From positions 38,105,835-38,169,834 of the forward strand of contig NC_088102.1 of the NCBI RefSeq assembly GCF_036370855.1: DNA of 64,000 bases, written 5' to 3'. Position 1 is the first letter of the stretch. Every line of letters begins with the position of its first letter. Source of the stretch: Dromaius novaehollandiae (lineage: Eukaryota > Chordata > Aves > Casuariiformes > Dromaiidae). The notes below the pieces were generated by a model. That model saw only the letters and a program-made list of their open reading frames with translations. It was not told where the DNA came from and did not search any database. Shown piece by piece: positions 21,101 through 33,000 of the stretch. A program made the translations under genes and the position numbers.

Positions 21101-23649
21101 GCTCCTCATCCTCCTGATCTGCTCCTCATCTTTTAGGTAAGTGACTTGCAGGGGGACACTGAGTTAGACAGGCAGGTGCATGCAGCCAAAACAGAATGCA
21201 TACCCCTTTTCTCAGGAGTTATCTGTACTCATTGCCACAAAGACTGTAGCTTTTTAGTTTAAGTAATTTTTCACTTTCAGTTTGAGTTTGATGTGCCCTG
21301 CTCCCAAATTTGGGTTGGAGGGTAGGAAAGGAAATGTGGTCTTAAGATTTGTAGGTGTATCTTTTTTCAATTTTTTTCTATCAAAAAAGTATTGTAGTCC
21401 TTCAAATATATCAGTCTATCCAGAGATTACTTATGAGACTGTGTTTTTTATAATAAGCATTTTAGACATTGTATTACTGAATTGTATTAAAACACAGACA
21501 CCCCAACTAGAAACAGACTTTCTTCTTGTTGGTTCTTTTATAGCAAAAATCCAAAATCCAGCATGCTTTAAGTGGACTTGGTAGTTTTCTTCTGAACTTG
21601 GCCCAATGCATCTCAGTGCAAAATAAATGTACCTACAGGGCCAGTTTTGCAGTTGAGAGTAGCAGCTTAAACTACAAGCGGAATTTTGCAGGCAGGTGTC
21701 TTGTGTGCTGTAATGGTAAATGACCTGACTTCCCTTTCACTAATCTTGAAGCTTTGGAAGTGGACTGGCCAAGTGTTACATGGAGAGTTTCAGTGACCAT
21801 ACATCATGGGTCCCCCGTCTGTGTGTGAGAGACAACGGCTTTTTTCAGTTGTCCATAACCTACCTTAATTACCTCTTTCATAATAGCTGACTGACAAATA
21901 CTTAACAGTTCATTTCTGAGCACTACAAAGCTGAAACGCATTAGTTATTAACAGTTCGGAGTTGAAATCTAATGGCTCACTTAGACCTACCAGTGCAAAA
22001 TGGTTCCTTGCTAGAAACATAATAGCATTTCAAAAAGATCTAGAAGTGCACTAGGGAGGAACATGCCAATACCAATTTCTTCTGGTATTGACAACTTGAA
22101 TAATGAATGAAACAAAATTTAATAAAAGGAACTAATACCAGCTTTCCAATATTTTTAGGTTAGCTAAGGGGGCAGAAAGTGATCCTAAATTGCATATAAT
22201 CTTTGTGTGTATCTATGGGAAAGTGTATCTGGACATCTTATTTCTTCCTTAGTAATGAGACAGCTCTCCAGCTGTATTGTACTTGGAGAACAATAATGTT
22301 GTGTCTGGATTTTGAGAACATATGGCTAGCCTTCAATCTGTTATTAATTGCAACATTTCAGTATCAACTGCCTGCAGGTGCATCTTTACAGCATTGGTGT
22401 ATACTTGCTTAACTGGTAAATAACTTTCATTTCTTCTTAGTTGGTGAATACAAGTGAAAACTTAAGCAAGAGTCGTAAAATTCTGCGTACTATGTCCAGG
22501 AGGTGAGTAGTATGACTGACTTGTACCAGAGCAATTACTTGGGAGGCAGTATCGTTGCTTACTAATTTAAGGCAAAAAAATAAGGAATACAGTGTCAGCT
22601 GGAACTGCAGGGAGGTTTTCAGGTTTTACTGTGTAAACAGTACCGTGCAAGTGCATAGATGGCAATTCATGTTTTCTCCTCTCTAGTAACTGCTCAGTGA
22701 AGTACATGATGGTTGAACACTACTGAATTTGTGCTGCTCATTTAAGATAATATTGTGTCTTTAACCATCATGCATGATAAATTGTGGGGGGAGGAATTTG
22801 GACATAAGCAAGTTACAGAGAATTGCTTAAATAAGGTAACCTCATGAAACGCTTTGTTATTAAGGTCAGAAGAAGATGTGCCACGAATCACTACAGCATT
22901 GAATGATTTAACTGTCTGATGACACAGACAAATCTGTTTAGCCCACGGTAATGCTCTAGAGTAGCTCAACTGTCATATGAGAAACTCTGAGACTGACCAT
23001 ATACTGTTTTGATGACTAGGCCTTGGCTGCTTAAGTGTCTCTACATTTTTTTTTTAACTCTTGTGGTGTAAGTATCCTTAGAAACCAGTACCTGAAAAAG
23101 TGTGTTTCAAGTATGTACTTTTATTCAAACCACCTTTCCTGTATACCTGTTAAGAGAAGTTATGATATTTGTGCAATTTTCAATAGGAAAAGTACATTAT
23201 TATTTAGAGATTTTTAAAGTTTTACTTCAATTCCTACAGTTTCAAGTAAAAGCACCACAGCATGGGTTTTGGCACATTCAGCTCCTATGGAAGACTTCAA
23301 CTGATGTGTCCCTTTTTGCTTAATTAAATTAATAGGCACATGTAGAGCAGTTTGATCCACCTTCTTTGTACTTGGCGGGGGGGGGGGGAAGAACTACTGC
23401 TATTGAAGTAAGATATTTAAGCAGAATTTCCAGAAAAGCAGTAGGAAAAACACTGAGCTTGCCCCTTCCTGCTTGTTAACAGCTATTCAGACAGTGCCTT
23501 CTGGTCTTAATGAAGGTAAGATTGTGATCAAATTTATTTTTTTTTAACCTAGAGTAACCACAAATAAGTTGTTGCTATCAGTCATCATCATCCTGGAACT
23601 AGCCATCCTGGGAGGTGTGGTCTACTACAAATTCTTTCGCAGCAGATGA
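11782..23649 (+). CDS. VTI1B: VTI1B, vesicle transport t-SNARE interacting protein 1B, 6 exons, 232 aa
   Basis: Qb-SNARE that functions in trans-Golgi to late-endosome/lysosome fusion (family knowledge). Exons: 11782-11896, 16022-16080, 17496-17687, 19058-19231, 22441-22502, 23553-23649; all GT-AG and in frame. The N-terminal Habc-like helical region (about 1-95) begins MASRGSGSSEHLERLHEIF. The SNARE helix spans about residues 135-200 in exons 4-5 and includes RATQSIERSHRIA and EELGEQREQLERTKSR. A C-terminal tail anchor is at about 207-225, followed by KFFRSR. The length equals human VTI1B (232). The start is fixed by similarity and CpG-island context. It is divergent from RDH and convergent with ARG2. 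Confidence 0.97.
11897..16021 (+). other. VTI1B intron 1
   Basis: The donor is GTGAGC and the acceptor TTCTTCAACAG. The first 250 bp belong to the CpG island; the rest is AT-rich. An antisense 160-codon frame (15114-15596) is present without any recognised domain. No other gene seen. Confidence 0.8.
16081..23552 (+). other. VTI1B introns 2-5, no gene seen
   Basis: The introns are 16081-17495, 17688-19057, 19232-22440 and 22503-23552, with donors GTAAGT, GTGAGT, GTAAGC and GTGAGT. They contain a short CA/TA run near 16213-16236 and a G tract near 23377-23387. The rest is unremarkable AT-rich sequence. Confidence 0.8.
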
Positions 23650-23848
23650 ATTTTCATGGCTGAGATGAATTTTTCTACTGCTGAGGAACAGAGTGGGATG
23701 TCTGTTCCCTTTGACTGCCTAAGGGTTGAACTGTATCATGTGACAACATGTTCAACTGAAACTGTACTAACTCTAGAAAGACACTGAATGGGAGTAAAAG
23801 GAAAATGCACAGACAGACTTGAACTACTGGTAAGATTTATAAGAAGGT

Positions 23849-23898
23849 AATAAATGTTTTATTGTCTCAGTTTGTATATACTTAACCGAATGAATAAA
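23849..23898 (+). terminator. VTI1B poly(A) signals
   Basis: AATAAA occurs at 23849-23854 and again at 23893-23898, about 200-250 bp after the stop codon. Either would give a short 3' UTR. Confidence 0.7.
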
Positions 23899-23944
23899 AA
23901 TTGGTATATAATACAGTAGCCACTGATCAAGTGGAAAAGCTAGT

Positions 23945-23950
23945 TTATTT
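23945..23950 (-). terminator. ARG2 poly(A) signal
   Basis: TTTATT on the plus strand is AATAAA on the ARG2 strand, 107 bp past its stop codon. Cleavage 10-30 bp further on would end ARG2 beside or within the VTI1B 3' end. Confidence 0.6.
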
Positions 23951-24056
23951 AAAAATTGAGATGGTACAGTATTTATCAAGTGTTGACAGTCAGTCTATTC
24001 ATTCAAGTGCCTCAGCAGAGCTCTTTAATGTCCAATGTACCCAACACTTTGGGCTT

Positions 24057-27000
24057 TTAAATCCTCACTTGCTCTTCTCTGTCAGATTCATCTGGAGAAC
24101 TGGGTGTTGGTAGTTCATCAAAAGCAATGTGTGCCCCTTCCCTTGTTTGCCCAAAGGACGCTGCTATCACATCTACTGCAAGACTAGCAGTTGCATTCAC
24201 CTCCTCTTGAGAAGCTCCGAGCAGTGGATTGACTTCTACCATGTCCATAGCTGAAAGCATTCCTGTGAAAATAATTTGCAGCTTTGTTATTATGAAACCA
24301 GGAAGAATCCAGGAACAGCTATTTCACTCAAGTCTGATATTTGAACTTGTGACCTGCTTTACCCATTTGATGAGTAAAATTGGCTTTCAAGTGAGGGGAG
24401 AGGTTCTCATTCTTGGACACAATTTTGTGGTTGTTTTTGGTTCTTTTCTACATTGTCACTACCTCACTCATCCATGCTTTTAGTATTCATGGAAACAAAG
24501 TTTGATGCTCCAACTGCAATTATGAAAGGAACCCCTTTTCTTTTTAATCTTATATTTGCCCAATCAAAAAATTAGGGGATATAAAATAGTCTTACATACT
24601 AATTTTTGCCATCCCATTTTTGATTATACTCAGGTCTGGTTTTTTTCCTTCTTCCTATCCTAACTTCTATTACAAAGAATTCTTTGTTTAAACGAATTAA
24701 ATGAAGTCTCCATGGCATAAGGAGGAAGTCCTCATATATTAAGTCAACTGTAGTAGACTTAGTGAAAGCTTGATTTGCTAGCCTTTTAGACCTAGAATGG
24801 AACTCCAGAGTGTTTAAAAGTGTCTGCATCCAGTGTCCCTCTTTTCATCTGGCCTCATGCATTTAGAAAAAGGAGACAGTACAATTATATTACTTTTAGC
24901 ATGAATTGTTAATTTCATTTCTTTTGGTAAAGTAGAAGGTGTTAATGGTTAAGCAGCTTCGAACACCTGGGGTACTGCCCAATCACTGGACTTTTTTTCC
25001 CCCCCCTCCTTATTGAAGGTTGAATTGACTTTTCAGACAGTTAGCTTAGGCTGCATTCATATCATTATCTAGTTATGCAGGAAAAACAACAGATGTGGGC
25101 TCTGTGCAGCTTCCCCTGTCATGGCTCAGCGCAGTACTGCTGGCCAGCTCCTACCTGTGTTGTGTATTTCCTCTGTGATGTACATGCCTTCTCTGTAAGT
25201 TAGTCCACCTAGAACAGGAGTCCCAGTTGCTGGAGCCAGTGAGGGATCAAAAGCATCAATGTCAAAACTGAGGTGAATTGGTCTCTGTCTCCTGGAGAGT
25301 GAAAGAACAAAAAAGAAAAGCAAACTCAAAACCTTTAACTTTTGCTACATGCATTCTTACCATCCAGGTTGATCAGCAAAGTAGTATCACACTCCATGAT
25401 GCTGTGCCCTGCTCAAGTCCTACACAGTGTTTTGTTTGCATTTGGAAAGGATTTTAAAAAAAATTCCTTGGAGACTCTGAAATATTTCTTAGCTCAGAAC
25501 TTTCTCCAATGTGTGCTGAGAAAGAAGAAGTTTGTCCTTCTAATTTTACTGAGCTTCTGCTCAGACCTGACTTGCCTGGAGAGAAGTACTTCAGTTCTGA
25601 CCATCCTTCCCGAGGCTTGTCTCCCTAGCTGGAACAATGTAGAGAAGTATACACTATAATCTAGCCACCTCCCTCCTTTTGTAAGGAAAGCCAGGGTGAA
25701 AGACTGAAACACTGATTTGCCTGGCATCTAAGGCGGGGAAAGCACCAAGCTTGAGGATTTAATAGATCAAGATGAATGGGGCATTCTGTATTTTTTTTTA
25801 TGACAGTAGTTGAAGGCTCCCTCCAAACTCTGCCGTGTAAGCCTAGCTGATGAAATAGTAAAAGATGAGCTCAAACTTAAAAGGTCACTACTTACTACAT
25901 GAAATCTGGCAACCATGAGAGCTTAACAAACAGGACAATGCTTGTCATTCATATGCGCTACTGAAGTGGTAGACTTTGTACTTCCAAATGACTGCAGATG
26001 GATTAGCAACTTCTTTACTTGGCATAGCTGCAGCTAGGAAAGGTGAGCACAGCTTTAGATACAACAATGTGCAGCAACCAATATCTTTACAGGACTTTGT
26101 TCTATCCTGTGGCAACAGAAAAGGTTACCCTTCCTAGCTCTGATCCTTTCTCTGTGTCCAAGGCCTTATAGCATGATTTGCTCCCTGACCTGGTTCAGCA
26201 AGCTTGAACAAAGTAAGGGAGTAGTTAACAGCGATCTTCACTAGCAGAACTGAGAACAGCAGTTGACATCAGAACAAGATATGTGAGCATAGTCTAAGGA
26301 GAAAGCCATCAAATGCTCCTACCTCATGTACTGACAGCTGAATTCAAGTTACTGTCAGTTGCTATACATCTTTCAAAGGGGATAATGTACACCCTGGATT
26401 CAGAGTTGATTCAATGCTTTTGTAAAACTGAAGCAAGATACATGATTTCTTAGGAAATAGGACAAATCATCTAAACCAGAGCCACAACTGTAGCAACTAG
26501 TGTAACTTATCTTATAGCTCTTTGCCAACCACTGTGAAATGATTCCATTTCAAGATGTGGAAGTCAAAGACTGAAGTCAGTGCTAAGGCATTACTGTTTA
26601 CTGGACACTTTCACAGTTCCGTGAGAATCATCACTCAGCTGCCTTCCATCAGAAGTGACCCTTCATTTAAATACCTTTCAGAAAAGCAGATACTTGTTCT
26701 TAACAAGTAGATGGTACAGAGTAGTTTGTATCTGTAAGGATTACAGATTTGCTTCGAGGTCACTAATCAGCTTATGTTTTATCCTTATGAAACAGCTTCT
26801 GTTCATCCATAGTTAGTTACCTGCCCATCAGTTGCTCAAACGTCCTTTCCATAACTTTCTGAATTCCAAGGCGATCAATCTCCCTCATGGAGAAATACTG
26901 GATGTCATAGTTCTTCAAAATATAACTATTAAAGAAAATATTAAAAGAAGAAGAAAACCACTCATTACTGGCCTAAACTTAAATCTAACAACCCTCAGGC

Positions 27001-30000
27001 ACAGCCAGATGTAGGTAGAAACCTGGGATTTCAGAGTTTGCAAAACTCCTTTAATTTAAATCAGCTTACTATTCAGCAGGATCCACATCCCTCAAGCCAA
27101 TGTACACAATATCAGTTGCTGAAAGGCAGGGCTTTAGCCAGGAAAAGCCAGGAAGTTGTGGCACCTGCAAGCAAAGTGTTGGTATCAGATTAGTTTAATG
27201 ACATATTTAGTAATAATTTAATGACATAATTAACACACCTGTATTTAGTACTCCCTTCAAAACTTTGTGCTTATTTTTTGCCTAAAGAGAGAAAAATTGT
27301 TCCTCACTTGAGAGTTTGATTTCCTGATTTAATCCATCTATGCCAATGACATACCAGTTTCCCTGAGTTAAATGTTGAAGGAGGAAGTTTTTAATTCTTC
27401 TACATTTTCCAGTTTTGGGAAGGGGAGGAGGAATAAAAAGCCCAAATCCACAAATGCGAGGTAATTAGCATCAGTGAGTATATTAGGAAGTGATAAGAAA
27501 ACTAGATACCCAGACCTAGATCACTTACACAATAGACTATTGGTGATGCTAAGTAACTTATCCAGTACATACAAAAGACCTATGCAGAAGGCTAAAAACC
27601 AAGCGGTCTCTAGAGTAATTTTTAAGGCACCTGTATCTTTGCAGGTGAATCACCAAAAGGTCATGCAAACTGCGTACAAAAACAGAAGTTAAAGATGGAT
27701 CAATTTAAAGTAGGAGAAAAAAAAAAGCATGACAAGAAGTTGCGCCTCTAGATCAGGCTTCATCACAATCAAGGCTTTTATTGCAGAAATCTAGACAATG
27801 TGGCTGGGACAGCACATGAAAGATACTGAGTTCCAATAAGTTCAACTTTGGTAATAAAGTGGTTATACTACGAAATTTGGCCAAATCCTTCAGTCAGTTG
27901 CTCAAGAGGAAGGCCCTGAAATGGGACTAAGAATGATTGCGTTATGTGCAGCTGTATAAAGGCAAACAACAACTCACAGAAAAGGGAGAGCACTTTGCAT
28001 TTGGTGGTACTAGGTTTGGTTTGGTTTGGTTCTTTTAGATGATAAAAGAATTAGGTACAACAGCTGGCTTAATGCTCTTGAGATTTTTATTTTGTGCTAC
28101 ACACAGACTGGAAAGCTGTCCAGATTTTTGCTCGCACTGTTTCTCAACTACATTAGATTCTTAAGCTATTAAAATGTTTTTGGGGGAAAAAAAAAAGAAA
28201 AATGAAAAAAAGATTCACATGCTACCCTTTCTCTCAGGACTACTGATTGTACTGATTTAACCCAGCACTCTTGGCAGAAAAAATGCTCATGAAACTGAGG
28301 TTCTGTAGCAGACGTGTTTCATCTTGCTCCCTCATGAGATAATATCCCTTTAAATAATGGAAAAAAACAAACAAACACATCATCCAGTCAGCCAGGGCCT
28401 TCCTACCCTGGCCTCAGATTCCTGCAAGGTTCAGTAGCTAAGGGAGCAAAAGAAAGTGCCTTCCTGCTCTGCCCTGTCCACAGAAGTAGCGAGAAGCTAG
28501 TGCTAGGACTCAGCATGGCCAAGAATCCATGCACAGCAGCTTCCTGGGAACAGCTACAGTAATATCTACTAACTTTATTAATGTTTTAATTTAACACAGG
28601 TTTCTCCTCTTCCCCCTCACCTTCCCACTGAATACTTCTAGAGCCAACAAAACTGTCAAACAGCAAGAAGGCCTTCCTTCCCTCTTACCCTTCTCAATTG
28701 TTAATTATATTCTAGTTACAACATGTTTTACTTTGTTTTTAAAGGCATAAAACACCCATAGCTGTGTTTAATTGCATTATGATTAAATAAGCATCTATAA
28801 TAATTAAAATATTTCTTACTCTGGAGCAATGACCTGAAATTTTTGTGCAGTCATGAAATCAGATGAGATATAAATGGATTGGAGGCACACTAAGAAAAAA
28901 TAATACAGTCAAAAATGAAGCTTTGCCTGCAAAACCCATCACCTTCCTTGTGAGCTGAGCACATTCTGTGTAATATCAAACTGATTTAGTAGGTTTAGTA
29001 CTGCCATTTTTAATTATACCTTTTCCTCTTTGAGAGAATGGAATGCCTTAACACATCCTTTGGTAGACTCCATCCTCATTTTGTTGCAGTAGAAAAGAAG
29101 GTGCTGACAGTAAAACCAAACAGGCCTCCGAAAAAGGGCTCAAAAATCTGCAAGCATTTTCATGGTAAGTTATTAATAGTAGTTTATGAGTTTAGTCTGT
29201 AAATGGTTCCAGGAGCCTTGACACTAATACTCTGAGAAATGCCATTCAAAGGATTGTGTTCATAAATATTTTCTATTAAAACTATAAAATTAATTAGAAA
29301 ACCAGAGTCCTTTTTTAAAAATCTGAAGTGTCACCTTGCTGCTAGGAGTACCAGGCATTGCTGGACAAACAAGTAGTAAGTGACAGCAAGCTGGGAACAG
29401 GCTGCTATTGCCAAAGCCTCACTCTACAGCTGATGAACAGCTGTTGAAAAATTTATACTCTTGTGAGAACTTTTTTTGCACCAGCAGGACAGATGTTTTT
29501 CTCCCCCTAAAGAGCAGTACAATATAGTAAGAAAACTTAAGGGTGTGCAAGCCTGTTTGCACAGTTGCAAATAGAGGTGAGGGGCTTGTGTCAGATGTGT
29601 CTGCAAAGGCTTCATGAAAGCTACATTCAGGTGGGCCTGTGACATCTCATAACCCAACATGGTACTTAACTAGCCCTCCCGTAAGGTTAGCCTGATCTTA
29701 CTTTTTCTTCACTGCTGCTGCTGGCAGACCAGAAATCAACAACTTAAATACATATTAAATACTTTTGACCTACTGAAGAGGAAAGCAGCATCTTACTCTT
29801 CCTTTCTCCTCCTTCCCCAGCTATCAAAGAACTTGGCTTTTTTCCGTTCTCACCCAAACTGTTGACCTCAGGTGAGCTGTAACTCACAACTTTTTTTTTG
29901 GCTTTTTGATTTCTCCACCACCACCACGATCCCCTCTCTACAGAAGTGGGCTCACTGGCCAAGTATGAATCACCCCCTTTAACTCACGGGGAAGAAAATA

Positions 30001-33000
30001 GAACTACCATAGCCTTTTCTATTAATCTGCTTGTGTCCTGGGGACACTTTAAGAAGTCCCATTCATTTTGCATTACTTGGGGAATTCTAGCGTGTTTTCT
30101 TGTATGGTCTCTGAATTATTTGAAAGCAGAAGCTATTTAAAAGCACCAAACCACTCTATTCAGAAATTCACTCCATGAATTTGCAGGAGAACCAGAAGAG
30201 ATTTACCCAATGACACCAGTTTTGACCACTTGCTATGACAGATAGGTACTAATGCGATCATATCCTCAATAGCCATGAAGACATTAGATACTGTTGACCT
30301 TACTTGGAAGAGGCATACTTCCATCAACATGCTACCCCCACAATTTATCTAACAGTACAAAATTCCAAAGGAAAATGATATAGGACTTAGACCTACCTAT
30401 TATTTAACATTGTGGCAGTCGCAAAAACTGGCTACACATATTCCATGTGCCCTGGTAAGCAGTACTTTTTGATACTTTGACTCCTTTCGAAGGCAGACTC
30501 TATCTCTTTACAAGCAGGCTGTAAGCAGGTACAGCAGTTCTGATTTGTAATATTTGGCAGGAAGACTAACACTAGAGCAGCCAGTCAGGTGACATAAGAC
30601 CAGCCTCTGTCGTGCCCCAAGGTTGTCAAAACATATAGTGCCAAACTAAGCAGAAGAGGCGTGCAGGACCCAGCTGCCACTGGAGGTGAGCTCTGCACAG
30701 CTCTCACAGGCTCAGCTGGGGGGAGGTTCCCTTTTTGGCTCAGTTAGTAGAATTGCTGCCATTGCACAGGTTCAGCACGTTAACTATACTCATTATGCAG
30801 GAGTGGCACCATGGGCAGCTGCTGCATAGAGCTTTTGTTGTACAATGCAGGAGAATGCTAGCAAGAAGAAAAGCTTTTTCTTGTTTCTACAAGTGTGTGC
30901 ACTTACATGTGCGCGCACACAAACACACATATATGCACACATACAGTGTGTGCATATACCTATATATGTGTGTGTGTATATGTATATACATGTGTACACA
31001 CACACACAAATAATACATACTATTACTGGTACTTTGATAAAAAAGTAGGTCTGCCTTTGCAGCAGATAAGAAAGCACCTCACACCAGAAAGGAAGTAAAA
31101 TGTCCTGAGGATTTCAGTGCAGGCTATGTGTACAGCAAAATACTTACTTTATCTTGGAGCTCTCTCAAGAGAAATGAAACTGGTTGTCCATGGAGGTTTC
31201 CAGACTGAGTTGTGAGAGGGGTGTTGATATCAGCATGCGCATCTACCCAGATCACACCAAGGTGTGGGCACTGCTGCACATGGCCACTGACAGAACCAAG
31301 TGCCAAGCTGGAAGTACAGTAGCAAAGTCTTCAGTCAACTGTGCAGAACATTATGCATTCAGAACAATATGGGGACAACAGGGAATCCCTGCAACTACAG
31401 TCACCAGCACTGTCATATTTAAAACACATCAGACACTGATGACAACGATCATAGAGGGCACCTCATATAAACCATGTGGCAAGTGCCTCTAACACCGTGA
31501 TTCCACAACACTACAAATAACTCTAGAGGACAGTACTAGTACTGAGAGATGGGAAAGAGCTCTCCTCTCTCTGTGTTGTCAGCCTTCCCACACTCTTAAT
31601 TGTCACCTTTTCTAGTTCCAAATCATCTCTCAGAAAATCTAATATGCTCACTCATCAATTGAATTATTCACCTGCTTTTGATTCCAGTCATGTTACCCCC
31701 ACAATGTATTCTTACACACCCCACCTTCTTCATCCTGTTCTCAGGCCAAAGGTTAGCAAGAAAGAAAAGTAAAGCAGAATCATGCATTATAGGATCTCTT
31801 AAAAAATGGCCTTTGTGCAGGCATTACAAACCTATCCTAAAAGTTGTCATCACGAGAGTTAAGTTGCAAAAAGAGACAAATCACTAAACATTTAGCAGTA
31901 AAGAAACTGCAACGGTTCCTAAAGGGATCTGATCACACGAACTTCCCCAAAGAGAAATAAATGAGGCTTTCCTATGTCTGCAGATGACAGAAGAGTCTGG
32001 AGTTAGGAAGTACTATCTCTGAATGTTGGTTTTTTGTAGTCATCTTCTGTATTCCATCCTCGAAGTCCCAGCAATAAAAACAAAACAAAATCCCATTACC
32101 TCATAGTACTGCCAGGAACGACCCAAAGTTGTTCTCAGTATCCCCCTGTTTTGATTTAAATAAGTGATACTCCCCTTTAAGTGTCAACCTGCAGCATGCA
32201 GCACCAATTGTTTCTAGTTCAGCTCACCTGTGATCACCTCCTATAGTCACGCAGCTATGTCCAGCAGCTACAGCTCTGCTCACCGTATCAGCCACCACCT
32301 GGCTGGCTAAGCCCACTGATCGTGGGTATAAAATCAGGTTGTTGTACAGTTCATCATTGGGAACTTGAGTGAAATTCAAATCTCCAAAGTCGTATACTTG
32401 ACATCCTGGAAACAAAGCAGCAAAGGGAGAAAATGAAGTTACTAAACAAGTGCCCAAAGAAGCATTCAAAATACATTCCCCTCAAAAAATCTCTTGGACA
32501 AGCACAAGGGGCAACAGGAAGGAAACTGATTCGTTTGACATTTGCATGCCCTTGCAAACAACCATCTCTCAGCTTTACAAATTAGAGAGCTTAAGATAAT
32601 ATTCTCACTTTAATTTAGCAATGAGATAAGCCAATCACTAAAAGTCACCTGGAAAAAACAGTTACTTATTTATTTCTTGGCAATTTTTGCGCTGAAAAAG
32701 TACGGTTTGTATTGCTGTCTTCCTTCCCAGTTAGCCAAAATGTATATGGCCTTAAATGAGTTCAGTTGCCCAAACACGCCCAGGACCACATTTAATCAAA
32801 TTACCAGAATTCTAACAGTTATTTTTCATTTTCAAACCCCACCAGAATCCAGGCACAAAGTGTCTAATTATCACTGAAGTAGCTTGTCTTACAGTACTTC
32901 CAAGCAACTCCTTGAAAGATACACTAACTGTCTTGTAGAAGAACCTATCCATTTTTCCAATGCAAGATGCTCTGGAAGATACCTTAATTCTGCTGCCTTG

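Noticed and set aside
30736-30775. Functional tRNA gene
   Set aside because: A-box to B-box spacing is too short and no acceptor stem or clover-leaf can be drawn.
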